Origin: Gilliamella mensalis
GTDB lineage: Bacteria > Pseudomonadota > Gammaproteobacteria > Enterobacterales > Orbaceae
Assembly (NCBI RefSeq): GCF_900103085.1
Contig: NZ_FMWR01000001.1
Coordinates: 1 to 64,000 of the forward strand
Length of the DNA: 64,000 bases
Direction of reading: 5' to 3'
The notes beneath the pieces are model-generated. The model was not told the DNA's origin. It was given only the letters and a program-made list of their open reading frames with translations, and made no database searches. Position 1 is the first letter of the stretch; each line of letters starts with the position of its first letter. Positions 56,401 to 64,000 of the stretch are shown piece by piece. The position numbers and the translations under genes are program-made.

Positions 56401-56859
56401 TTACTCAATAATCAGCAAACTGAAATTGAGTTACGTTTACCAACACTTATTCCTGATGATTTTATTCCCGATGTCAATACACGCTTGTCACTATATAAAC
56501 GCATCGCCAGTATCACCGATCTCGCAGAACTCACCGACATTCAAGTTGAAATGCGGGATCGCTTTGGTCAATTGCCCGATGCGGTGCTATTTTTATTAGA
56601 AACGACCAAAATCCGTTATCAGGCAAGCCAATTAGGCATTACTAAAATCGAGTTTGGCGAAAAAGGCGGTTATATAGAATTCGGCAGTAATAATAAGGTA
56701 TCTGTCGATTATTTGATTGAAATAATTCAAAAAGAGCCAAAAAATTATCGATTAGAAAGCTCAAATCGATTAAAATTACAAAAATCGGAATTACAACGAA
56801 TTGATCGTATTGAATATATTAAAAATTTGTTGTCTGATTTTGAAAATAATCAAGAATGA
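53401..56859 (+). CDS. mfd: Transcription-repair coupling factor Mfd
   Basis: Mfd displaces RNA polymerase stalled at DNA damage and recruits UvrA. The 1152-residue length is normal. An N-terminal UvrB-like region (with FPDWETLPYDSFSPHQDIIS) leads to the RNA polymerase interaction domain (PVVHLEHGVGRYAGL). The RecG-like motor follows, with Walker A GDVGFGKTE, the DEEH box VDEEHRFGV and the TRG region GRVGRSYHQAYAYLL. The C-terminal domain closes the protein. It is divergent from lolC. Confidence 0.97.
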   Translation: MPKTVNISNIIPQKPGEVKHIGQLVGSSLSQFCAQAIDAHEGLVVIVTDDMQQSSRIDEELKQFSPFPSIIFPDWETLPYDSFSPHQDIISERLSCLYRLGHLTKGALILPINTLMQKVCPQSYLGGHVFMMKKGLQISREHLRLQLENAGYRSVSQVMEHGEYATRGALFDIYPMGSDKPYRIDFFDDEIDSIRTFDVETQRTFDEIVEIQLLPAHEFPFDKTAIELFRSQWREQFEVRLDAESIYQQVSKNILPTGIEYWQALFFNEPLTPLFSYFLANTLIINTASIEQYANKYWQDITQRYESRKVDPMRPLLAPSIIWSKADEIFAKFKNYPRMVVSNEATTESSKNINLPYIQLPNIAIEIQQKDPYLQFQKFVDNFSGKIIFSVESEGRKEALQEILGRIRIHPTTINQFDELYNADSRFYLIVGASEQGFINQQDNFAFITENELLGRRVIRRKKESKQAINTDSLIRSLAELTPGKPVVHLEHGVGRYAGLTTLETGGITAEYLILLYANETKLYVPVSSLNLISRYSGGDEENAPLNKLGTDAWSKARQKAAEKVRDVAAELLDIYAERESKPGFQFQQDHEQYELFCQGFPYQETDDQQNAIGAVIGDMCSPYAMDRLVCGDVGFGKTEVAIRAAFLAVINHKQTAVLVPTTLLAEQHYESFCDRFANWPIRIESLSRFKTAKQQKAIIEALGEGKIDIVIGTHKLLQEDIKWKDLGLLIVDEEHRFGVRQKERIKAMRANIDILTLTATPIPRTLNMAMSGMRDLSIIATPPARRLAVKTFVREYDELVIREAILREILRGGQIYYLHNDISDIEKVSEKLAELVPEARITIGHGQMHERDLERVMNDFHHQRFNILVCTTIVETGIDIPNANTIIIDRADKFGLAQLHQLRGRVGRSYHQAYAYLLTPHPKLLTKDAKKRLDAIASLEDLGAGFALATHDLEIRGAGELLGSDQSGQIETIGFNLYIELLDEAVTSLKEGKEPTLESLLNNQQTEIELRLPTLIPDDFIPDVNTRLSLYKRIASITDLAELTDIQVEMRDRFGQLPDAVLFLLETTKIRYQASQLGITKIEFGEKGGYIEFGSNNKVSVDYLIEIIQKEPKNYRLESSNRLKLQKSELQRIDRIEYIKNLLSDFENNQE

Positions 56860-56895
56860 TAATTTAAATTATAACTAATAACTAAGAGAACTATA

Positions 56896-58164
56896 ATGAA
56901 AAAAACGACACTTGCCATAGGGGTAGCTGCTGTATTGGGAATTGCTTATGTAGGTACATCATGGTACACAGGCAACATAATTGAAAATCATATCGACAAC
57001 CAATTAGCACAAATCGCAAATAAAGTTAACCAGAGTCAAGACGATTTTAAATTTTCTATTACCAAAAGTAATTATGAAAAGCATATCTTTTCAACTAAGT
57101 TACATTTAACTGTAACAGCGTCACTTCAAGATTCAACAGATGAAGATGCTCAACCAAAAACTCTATTTGATGATGATGTCACCATTCATCATGGTCCTTT
57201 CCCTATTGCTGCACTTGCCAAAGGAACCTTTGCTCCACAAATGGCTTGGTTAGAATACGAAATGACGGAACAAGCCAATTCAACACTTTGGAAACTTGCG
57301 GGTAATCAACCATTTATTACCGGACATGCAGGTGTAAGTTATGGCGAACATATCACCGTCAAACTAGCAAGCAAAGCGATTAAAGCCACTCAAGAGGAGA
57401 TCCCAACCATTGATGGTTCACTTGAACTTGGAAAGGGTAATTATACCATTAGTAGTGATACAAATGGCTCTGACATTATTACTAATATGGAAATTGATAA
57501 ACTTGCATTCACCTATCCTTCATCATTAAGCTCAAATCCTGTTTCGCTGGTTATTAATAAATTCGTTATCAACCAAACAAATATCTTAAATGAAGCTACC
57601 GACACAGCCGAAGGTTCGTTTTATAGTCGTGTTGATTCGATTATTTATGGTCAACAAAATCTAGGTAATGGATCGCTAGATATTGATTTTAAAGGTTTTG
57701 ATAAGAAACTATTTAGTAATTCGTCGGACACAGACAACCCTGACAAAAAACACAATATCCAATTTTCGTTAAATAAATTTAATTGGCATACTTCTGCCGG
57801 CGATATTAATGCGAACCTAAATTTCGATCTATCTGATGTTGATATCACAACTATTGATGAAGCAGATTATGACAAAATTAATACACTTAAATTAAAGCTG
57901 GAAGCACCGTTTGACGTGTTAGCTCATTTGTCAGCACAACTCGAAAACCCTAACGCTAACGAGGTAACGCCAGAACAAGTTGCTAAAGCAAATCAAAATC
58001 TACAATTCATGTCGGCATTAATTATGAGTAACTCTCAATTTTTAACTTCAAGCAATGGGGAAACTAAAGGTATCTATTCTGATGTTTACCTAACCAAAGA
58101 TAGCGAAGAGGTTAATGTAAATGGTAAAACAGTAACAAAAGAAGAATTCTTCGAGAACTTATAA
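56896..58164 (+). CDS. YdgA-family (DUF945) protein
   Basis: The 422-residue protein has an N-terminal signal anchor (KKTTLAIGVAAVLGIAYVG), then the DUF945 region with YTGNIIENHIDNQLAQI and HHGPFPIAALAKGTFAP. Long stretches of alternating beta-strand sequence follow, as in E. coli YdgA/YihF proteins. It is probably an inner-membrane-anchored periplasmic protein related to AsmA/TamB-like fibres; its role is unknown. It lies 36 bases after mfd in the same direction with AAGAGAAC before the ATG. Confidence 0.85.
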   Translation: MKKTTLAIGVAAVLGIAYVGTSWYTGNIIENHIDNQLAQIANKVNQSQDDFKFSITKSNYEKHIFSTKLHLTVTASLQDSTDEDAQPKTLFDDDVTIHHGPFPIAALAKGTFAPQMAWLEYEMTEQANSTLWKLAGNQPFITGHAGVSYGEHITVKLASKAIKATQEEIPTIDGSLELGKGNYTISSDTNGSDIITNMEIDKLAFTYPSSLSSNPVSLVINKFVINQTNILNEATDTAEGSFYSRVDSIIYGQQNLGNGSLDIDFKGFDKKLFSNSSDTDNPDKKHNIQFSLNKFNWHTSAGDINANLNFDLSDVDITTIDEADYDKINTLKLKLEAPFDVLAHLSAQLENPNANEVTPEQVAKANQNLQFMSALIMSNSQFLTSSNGETKGIYSDVYLTKDSEEVNVNGKTVTKEEFFENL

Positions 58165-58250
58165 CTTACCAGTCTATTGATTCAATAAACCGATTCCGCT
58201 AGTAATACTGGCGGGATCTTACTTTTCTAACTAATCCCAAAAAGCAAACT

Positions 58251-59651
58251 ATGCATACAAATTCATCATCTACAACTGAGAACCAATTCAAGCGAACCAT
58301 GAAAACCCGCCATTTAATTATGCTATCGCTTGGTGGTGTTATTGGTACTGGTTTATTTTTTAATACGGGATATATTATTGCCACCGCAGGCGCAATTGGT
58401 GCTATCATTGCTTATTTAATTGGTGCATTGGTCGTTTATTTAGTGATGCTATGCCTTGGTGAACTGGCGGTTGCTATGCCCGAAACAGGCGCATTTCATA
58501 CCTATGCCTCACGATTTATTAGTCCTGGGACCGGTTATACTGTAGCTTGGCTATATTGGTTAACTTGGACTGTGGCACTTGGTTCAAGTCTAACTGCAGC
58601 AGGCTTATGTATGCAGTATTGGTTCCCGACCGTTTCAGTCTGGATTTGGTGTTTAATCTTCTGTATTGTGATCTTTGCGTTAAACATCGTGACTGCTCAA
58701 TTTTTTGCCGAAAGTGAATTTTGGTTTTCAATCATTAAAGTGATCACCATCATCATCTTTATTATTGCAGGTACCACAGCTATCTTCGGCTTTGTTCCTA
58801 TGCACAACGGCATGCCAGCACCTTTTTTACACAATATTACCGATAATGGTTGGTTTCCTAATGGCATCACGCCTATTATTATGACCATGGTTTCAGTCAA
58901 TTTTGCCTTTTCAGGTACCGAGCTAATTGGCATTGCGGCAGGCGAAACCCATCATCCTGAAAAATCGATCCCAATGGCGATAAAAACGACTATTTTAAGA
59001 TTGATTATCTTTTTTGTTGGAACAATTTTTGTGCTAGCAGCGCTACTACCTATGGATCAAGCAGGTGTCATTACCAGCCCATTTGTAGTGGTATTTGAAA
59101 ATATTGGTATCCCGTATACAGCTGATATATTTAATTTTGTCATTTTAACGGCTATTTTATCAGCGGCTAATTCAGGGCTTTATGCCTCTGGGCGCATGTT
59201 GTGGTCACTATCTAATCAAGGCACATTACCAAAGTGTTTTGCTAAATTAACCAATAAAGGCATCCCAAGCAACGCAATTGTAGTTAGTATGTTCGGCGGA
59301 TTATTAGCATTATCTTCAAGTGTAATAGCACCCGATACCGTGTTTGTAACATTAACCGCTATTTCTGGCTTTGCCGTAGTAGCCGTTTGGTTAAGTATTT
59401 GTGCTGCTCATTACTTTTTCAGAAAAAGTTTAACTCATGAGGAGCAAAGCAATCTAAAATATAAAGCACCATTATACCCATTAGTACCCATTTTAGGCTT
59501 TATTTTATGCTTAATTGCTTGTATTGGACTGGCATTCGATCCAGAACAGCGTATTGCACTTTATTGTGGTATTCCTTTTGTGATTGTCTGCTTTATTGCT
59601 CACCACTTTACTCAAACCTATCAAAAGCGAGTAGTAAAAAATGATAAGTAA
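58251..59651 (+). CDS. mmuP: Amino-acid permease, S-methylmethionine type
   Basis: The 466-residue protein is a 12-helix APC-family (AAT) permease. It begins with [20 protein letters not shown] and [19 protein letters not shown], and has the [20 protein letters not shown] loop typical of this group. The start of mmuM overlaps its last codons, and mmuM uses the S-methylmethionine such a permease would import. The substrate is therefore inferred as S-methylmethionine from context rather than from sequence alone. Confidence 0.88.
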   Translation: MHTNSSSTTENQFKRTMKTRHLIMLSLGGVIGTGLFFNTGYIIATAGAIGAIIAYLIGALVVYLVMLCLGELAVAMPETGAFHTYASRFISPGTGYTVAWLYWLTWTVALGSSLTAAGLCMQYWFPTVSVWIWCLIFCIVIFALNIVTAQFFAESEFWFSIIKVITIIIFIIAGTTAIFGFVPMHNGMPAPFLHNITDNGWFPNGITPIIMTMVSVNFAFSGTELIGIAAGETHHPEKSIPMAIKTTILRLIIFFVGTIFVLAALLPMDQAGVITSPFVVVFENIGIPYTADIFNFVILTAILSAANSGLYASGRMLWSLSNQGTLPKCFAKLTNKGIPSNAIVVSMFGGLLALSSSVIAPDTVFVTLTAISGFAVVAVWLSICAAHYFFRKSLTHEEQSNLKYKAPLYPLVPILGFILCLIACIGLAFDPEQRIALYCGIPFVIVCFIAHHFTQTYQKRVVKNDK

Positions 59652-60588
59652 TAATATAGTTAGCGCACTTTTAAAGCAAAAAAAGTACATCATTATTGAT
59701 GGAGCCCTAGCCAGCGAGCTACAACGGCGTGGATGCGATCTTAACGATAGTTTATGGTCAGCAAAAGTGCTAATCGAAAAGCCCGAGCTAATTCGCCAAG
59801 TCCATTATGACTATTTTAAAGCTGGCGCCGATTGTGCGATCACTGCTAGCTATCAAGCCACTCCATTAGGATTTGAAAAAAAAGCAATTACGTTTGATAA
59901 ATCCATTAAGCTAATTAAAGCCAGCGTTGAACTTGCACAGCAAGCTAAACAGCAATATTTGAATGAAACAAAGCAAAATAAAACATTACTAATTGCCGGT
60001 TCAGTAGGACCTTATGGGGCATACCTTGCTAATGGTTCAGAATATACGGGGGACTATCAACTTACCGAAACTGAATTTATTACTTTTCATCATCATCGCA
60101 TTGAAGCCTTGATTGAAGCTAACGTTGATATCCTTGCTTGTGAAACCCTACCTTCATTTAACGAAATCAAAGCGTTAATTAAATTAATACAGCAGTTTCC
60201 AACAACTAAGGCTTGGTTTTCCTTAACGTTAAAAGATGCCCAACATCTTAGCGATGGCACACCATTATCACAAGTTATCGATTATTTAAATAACCAAGAA
60301 CAAATTGTGAGTATTGGTATCAACTGCATTGCGTTAGAAAATGTCACGCCAGCGTTAGAAGTACTCAATCAACTTACCAGCAAACCGTTAATTGTTTATC
60401 CAAATTCAGGTGAACAATACGATCCAACCACCAAACAATGGTACAAAAACCATCAACATAATTGCACTTTCAGTAATCAATTACCGACTTGGATTAAATT
60501 AGGTGCTAGATTAATTGGTGGCTGCTGTCAAACAACACCGAATGATATTGAAGAAATTGTGGGGGTTGTTAACCAATTAACTATATAA
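59641..60588 (+). CDS. mmuM: Homocysteine S-methyltransferase
   Basis: MmuM makes methionine from homocysteine and S-methylmethionine. The 315-residue protein starts with the conserved [20 protein letters not shown], then has [20 protein letters not shown], and carries the zinc-binding cysteines in GINCIA and near the end in IGGCCQTTP. The ATG overlaps the mmuP stop by 11 bases, so the two are co-translated. It ends 30 bases from a solitary CRISPR repeat. Confidence 0.95.
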   Translation: MISNNIVSALLKQKKYIIIDGALASELQRRGCDLNDSLWSAKVLIEKPELIRQVHYDYFKAGADCAITASYQATPLGFEKKAITFDKSIKLIKASVELAQQAKQQYLNETKQNKTLLIAGSVGPYGAYLANGSEYTGDYQLTETEFITFHHHRIEALIEANVDILACETLPSFNEIKALIKLIQQFPTTKAWFSLTLKDAQHLSDGTPLSQVIDYLNNQEQIVSIGINCIALENVTPALEVLNQLTSKPLIVYPNSGEQYDPTTKQWYKNHQHNCTFSNQLPTWIKLGARLIGGCCQTTPNDIEEIVGVVNQLTI

Positions 60589-60618
60589 AAATATTTGAAA
60601 TAAAATGTTTAATATAAG

Positions 60619-60647
60619 TGGTTTATCCCTATGTGCATAGGGAACAG
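60619..60647 (-). CRISPR. Solitary type I-E repeat beside a leader (no spacers)
   Basis: On the minus strand this 29-base unit matches the repeat at 3908-3936 at 28 of 29 positions; only the last base, on the leader-distal side, differs. No second repeat follows, so there is no spacer. The leader copy lies directly to the right. It is either an array that lost all its spacers or a site that never acquired any. Confidence 0.75.
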
Positions 60648-60930
60648 ACCAATTATAACATATTGTTTTATAATTAAAATATTCTAGTTAAAATTTCCAC
60701 CAACTTTTCCAATTATTTTTAACATAATAACAATTTTATAAAATATTGTTTTTATTAAAGTAATATAAAAAATAATATAGAGAATATTGCGCTTTTTTCA
60801 TTCTACCAATTAATCTTTAAATTTCTTATAGTTATAACATAATTAGCAATAAAAAAGTGCTTTTCTTTATTTAAAAGAGACTATATTTTTGTAAAAAATA
60901 TTCAGGAAACTCTACCGTTTTAGTGTAAAA
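60648..60930 (-). promoter_or_regulatory. Type I-E CRISPR leader, copy 2
   Basis: Read on the minus strand, this stretch is closely similar along about 280 bases to the segment before the array at 3908, including the last part ATTATAACAT...TTTTGT next to the repeat. Similarity ends near 60930, just as it ends near 3630 in copy 1. Two independent leader copies support the assignment of both. Confidence 0.7.
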
Positions 60931-61235
60931 ATGTATTACATGCTCAACGACCATCATCAATAAGTTATCTTTTTACTCTATTATTTTGCTTAGGATTTAT
61001 ACTGAGTAATGTAATTTTCTATTTAATTTAACCATTTCAGGAAGATCTAATTGATAACATATGGCTTTGCCTAAATTGCTTTTTAAATACAGTAGTTAAA
61101 CAACCAGCATATACCTGTTTAGCTTACTGAAAGTATTTCATATCAATCCAAAAGATTAACTAAAAACTCATAAAATTTCTTCCACAATAGTTTATACTCT
61201 GCTTACGTAAGCTTTTGTACTTAAAAAATGATCAT
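60931..61235. other. Gap beyond the second CRISPR leader
   Basis: AT-rich sequence with no gene, hairpin or repeat that I can support. Confidence 0.4.
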
Positions 61236-61808
61236 ATGAATAACGATGTGCAAATAACATCAATAAAAATTCACTATGTAGATTTTGGGAAATTAGGTGA
61301 AACATTGTGGTTGGCCTTAAATTAGCCTTAGCTAAATGTGATTGTCTTTACCAATTCCAACAAGACGTTATCCTTTTATGCTATACTCAATCTAACCTTA
61401 ACATCGACAAATCAATCGTTAAGTGATTACCACTCGGCACTAATAAGCACATTGTATGGGATGATTGTGGATTTTAATCAGTCATAGGTCAATAAAGCTG
61501 GATTTTCGCTGATCAGTGCATTGTTATGGCCTGCTTAGCAACATTGGTTTTATGACATTCCAAGAATAAAAGACATGCATTTGCATTAGAATTGATATGA
61601 CCTATCCAACCTATAAAACCTCATAATGACGTACAAAAATGTTCTACAAAATTCCTTTGGCCCAAAACAAATGTATAGCGAGGAGCAACTGCTGATGATC
61701 TGGCAAAAAATTACTAATAGCATTAATACGCGGGAAAGCGCTTTTGAAAGTAAATATTACCGTGCTTTTATTGTTGGTTTGTTGGAGCTAATCATTTTAA
61801 TGAGTTAG
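61236..61808 (+). pseudogene. Degraded coding region of unknown origin
   Basis: An ATG at 61236 opens MNNDVQITSIKIHYVDFGKL and stops after about 28 codons. A longer broken frame follows (SNKTLSFYAILNLTLTSTNQ and ALISTLYGMIVDFNQS) with several stops. A 60-codon frame at 61626-61808 (start MTYKNVLQNSFGPKQMYSEE) ends in a hydrophobic tail. Coding-like composition broken by scattered stops suggests one or more decayed genes. I do not recognise the family, and the last 60-codon piece could be a small real gene. Confidence 0.3.
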
Positions 61809-62261
61809 CAGATCGTTAACCAATATATTGGTATAATCACAATAAAAAAACAGATAACAAGACGATTTTATTGAATTGAAATTAATTATTCAATTAAAAA
61901 CCTATTGTTTAGACCAAGCAATATTATCAACTTTCTATTACAGAAAAAAATGATGTTATCGAACAAAATCACCGCTAGCTATGTCAAATTATGATACCCA
62001 CACAAAGTTTTTTTATAGCTAAGTGATATAAATTGACTAATGTAGCCACCGTTGATGAAAATCCAAATAGTTGTATGGAATAAAAAATACCACATGGGCT
62101 AGATTTATAATCTATACCTTGGGTAATGGTAGAATTGTTCTTTTGATCTGCTAATCTATGATGGCTATTAAATAATAATAGCCATTAAAAAGCCGTAGCA
62201 AAAAATTTACAATGGATAATTAGCGCTAATTAGCTTACATCTGAAATAAATTCGATTAATA
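61809..62261. other. Gap between the decayed region and ribE
   Basis: A 450-base AT-rich stretch in which I see no gene or RNA family and no strong terminator. Confidence 0.4.
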
Positions 62262-62873
62262 TTATTGTTCTCTTGCCGCTAGCACACGTTCAACTGTATC
62301 AACAATTGCTTGAGTTTGGGAATCTATTTCGATATTGACTTTGTCCCCTACTTTTTTTGCGTCCAATGTGGTAATGGCTAGCGTTTCGGGAATTAAGTGA
62401 ATTGCAAAACTATCTTCTTTTACTTGTCCAACCGTTAGACTGGCGCCGTCAATTCCTATAAAACCTTTATATAATATATATTTCATAAATTTTTTTGGTA
62501 ATTGTAATGTCATTTCACAATTCGTGGTGGTTTTTTGTAGATCAACAATTGTTGCCGTGCAAGATATATGCCCTGACATCACATGACCTCCAATTTCCTC
62601 ACCATATTTTGCGCTGCGTTCAATATTCACAAAATCATTGACTCTTTTATCACCCAATGTAGTTAATGTAAGCGTTTCTTCCATAATATCAAAAGTTACT
62701 ACATCATCATCAAAACCCGTCACAGTCAAACAGCACCCATCGTTGGCGATGGATGCACCAATTTCAATGTTCTTAGTTAATTGATATGGTAATTTGACCT
62801 TATATGTCCTTAATTTATCTTTATCTACAATATCAATAATTTGACCAACACCTTGAACAATACCTGTAAACAT
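62262..62873 (-). CDS. ribE: Riboflavin synthase alpha chain
   Basis: The enzyme dismutates two 6,7-dimethyl-8-ribityllumazines to riboflavin. The 203-residue protein has the two lumazine-binding repeats. The first starts MFTGIVQGVGQIIDIVDK and includes SIANDGCCLTVTGFDDD. The second includes GEEIGGHVMSGHIS and GFIGIDGASLTVGQVKED. It is transcribed alone (called ribC in E. coli). No FMN riboswitch was seen upstream. Confidence 0.95.
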   Translation of the reverse strand: MFTGIVQGVGQIIDIVDKDKLRTYKVKLPYQLTKNIEIGASIANDGCCLTVTGFDDDVVTFDIMEETLTLTTLGDKRVNDFVNIERSAKYGEEIGGHVMSGHISCTATIVDLQKTTTNCEMTLQLPKKFMKYILYKGFIGIDGASLTVGQVKEDSFAIHLIPETLAITTLDAKKVGDKVNIEIDSQTQAIVDTVERVLAAREQ

Positions 62874-63089
62874 ACATATACCTCTATTTTTTTACTTAAT
62901 GACGAACATTCTATCGCAACTTTGTCAGTAGTTCCTATTCGTATTTTCTATTGGTATGATCACATTATAAATTTTTCAATTTTAACCATTTTGAAATAAA
63001 GTGTTATTGCGCTTATTGCTAAAACGTCGATACTAAGATCTTTTAAAAGTTATTTTTATTTTTCTGCTTATAATTAAGGATATTCTATC
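62874..63089. other. Divergent promoter region of ribE and crcB
   Basis: A 216-base AT-rich region between divergent genes. I looked for FMN and fluoride riboswitch patterns and found neither. Confidence 0.45.
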
Positions 63090-63467
63090 ATGCTAAAACT
63101 GATTTTAGCCATTTCAGTCGGTTCAGTGGCTGGTGGTTTGTTACGGTGGTTTTTATCACTTAAACTAAATGTTATTGCTTTTGCCATTCCATTAGGTACA
63201 TTACTGTCTAATTTGGTCGCAGGATACATTATTGGCTTTGCTATTGCTTTTTTTCATCACTCTAACCTTTCAGCCGAATGGCGTTTACTTGTGATTACTG
63301 GTTTTTGTGGTGGGTTATCAACTTTTTCCACCTTTTCGGCAGAAATTGTTAGCTTTTTACAAGAAGGTCGCATACCTTGGGGATTAGCAACGATATTTAT
63401 ACATGTTATTGGCTCAATTTTAATGACTTTTTTAGGGATTTTGTCATATCAATGGTTGCGTTCTTGA
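63090..63467 (+). CDS. crcB: Fluoride exporter CrcB/Fluc
   Basis: CrcB forms a dual-topology dimeric fluoride channel. The 125-residue protein has four membrane helices and the family signatures [32 protein letters not shown] (with the channel-lining Asn), and [20 protein letters not shown]. It is transcribed alone after an AAGGATATT ribosome binding site. Confidence 0.95.
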   Translation: MLKLILAISVGSVAGGLLRWFLSLKLNVIAFAIPLGTLLSNLVAGYIIGFAIAFFHHSNLSAEWRLLVITGFCGGLSTFSTFSAEIVSFLQEGRIPWGLATIFIHVIGSILMTFLGILSYQWLRS

Positions 63468-63528
63468 TATTACCCTATTTATAAATAATATAAAAAATAA
63501 TCAAAATAGAGTTTACAACGCCCAAATA

Positions 63529-63559
63529 CTGTATTAGCATACAGTGTATATTAATACAG
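63529..63559 (+). promoter_or_regulatory. Tandem LexA (SOS) boxes before sulA
   Basis: CTGTATTAGCATACAG (63529-63544) is a perfect CTGT-N8-ACAG SOS box. A second, GTGTATATTAATACAG (63544-63559), overlaps it by one base and has one mismatch. The sulA ATG follows 14 bases later. Confidence 0.8.
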
Positions 63560-63572
63560 TATTTAAACTATT

Positions 63573-63971
63573 ATGCTTATTGAACATTCAACACAACAAC
63601 TTATGGCTGTTAATTTTGAGTCACCTTTTCAACAGATATTGCAACAACAACGCCCTTTATTAAAATCACTGAATAAAGCTAAAAAATGGCAATTATGGCT
63701 CTCTGACCGACCAATGCTAAAACGTTCATGGGTTAATAGCGCAGGTTTAGATAAACACAAAGTAATTCATCTAGCAAATTTAAATAGCACTAACCTAATA
63801 TCAACGATTGAAAAAGCCTTACAAAACAAAACTTGTAGTTATGTGGTTGCTTGCATCAATGAGCTTAATGAACAAGACAAAGCACGCTTACAACAAGCGG
63901 TATCATTAAGTGATACCTGTCTGCTTTTAGTGCACGATAAGCGAAGTGAACAACCTATTCGATACCACTAA
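63573..63971 (+). CDS. sulA: SOS cell-division inhibitor SulA
   Basis: SulA binds FtsZ and halts division during the SOS response. The 132-residue protein matches the SulA family in the central block KAKKWQLWLSDRPMLKRSWV, then NSAGLDKHKVIHLANL and STIEKALQNKTCSYVVACIN. It ends QPIRYH; the E. coli protein is about 169 residues and also ends in a Tyr-His. Tandem LexA boxes directly upstream support the call. There is no clear Shine-Dalgarno sequence, and Met-11 is an alternative start. Confidence 0.85.
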   Translation: MLIEHSTQQLMAVNFESPFQQILQQQRPLLKSLNKAKKWQLWLSDRPMLKRSWVNSAGLDKHKVIHLANLNSTNLISTIEKALQNKTCSYVVACINELNEQDKARLQQAVSLSDTCLLLVHDKRSEQPIRYH

Positions 63972-64000
63972 ATATAAAAATATTGCTAGCAAGATAAAAC

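Noticed and set aside
62874-63089. Possible FMN or fluoride riboswitch between ribE and crcB
   Set aside because: I found neither the RFN conserved loops nor the fluoride-switch GGNGAUG/CUCC pattern.
1-64000. cas genes to serve the CRISPR loci
   Set aside because: No protein in the window resembles Cas1, Cas2, Cas3, Cascade or Csy proteins.

Overview
The window is AT-rich gammaproteobacterial chromosome. Enterobacterial-type gene blocks (ackA-pta-yfbV, ruvAB, dnaX-ybaB, holC-pepA//lptFG, lolCDE//mfd, hcp-nsrR, mmuP-mmuM) combine with low GC and with both type I-E and type I-F CRISPR repeats. By inference this fits the Orbaceae, such as Gilliamella or other insect-gut symbionts, but no rRNA or other taxonomic marker is present to prove it.

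Region 1-13 kb is a decayed accessory island. It holds a clipped EamA transporter, remnants of a DJ-1-like gene and of a tautomerase, a LysR regulator, a ParE/Phd-type toxin-antitoxin pair whose antitoxin appears to start at ATA, and the 25-base 3' end of tRNA-Gly(GCC), a footprint of site-specific integration. It also holds IS481- and IS3-family remnants and a leader with a one-spacer type I-E CRISPR array. Next come an ArsR regulator, an AfsA-type (gamma-butyrolactone synthase-like) fragment joined to a cytochrome P450 C-terminal remnant, and a drug/metabolite exporter. An ECF sigma factor and two small DUF2892 membrane protein genes share one promoter motif. The island ends with a VOC protein divergent from a WYL regulator.

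12.5-24 kb carries an AEC transporter, a yhiI-rbbA-yhhJ type exporter, and an unrecognised locus. That locus encodes a WYL-domain remnant, an Ala/Gly-rich coiled-coil membrane protein, an HNH-like membrane protein and a translationally coupled YkgJ cysteine-cluster protein. It could be a mobile or defence-type system.

24-63.9 kb is mostly core genome: guaA, a MarR/SRPBCC pair with a palindromic operator, pta-ackA, yfbV, priC, cysK, ruvBA, ybaB, dnaX (with a complete programmed -1 frameshift cassette), holC, pepA, lptFG, msrB/cytochrome b561/msrA, ybiI-like, DUF421, nsrR/hcp, GNAT, rhomboid, lolCDE, mfd, a DUF945 protein, mmuPM, ribE, crcB and sulA (with tandem LexA boxes). A cas-less type I-F array with three spacers lies at 48.2-48.4 kb. 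A second copy of the type I-E leader with a solitary repeat and no spacers lies at 60.6-60.9 kb, inverted relative to the first. No cas genes are present in the window.
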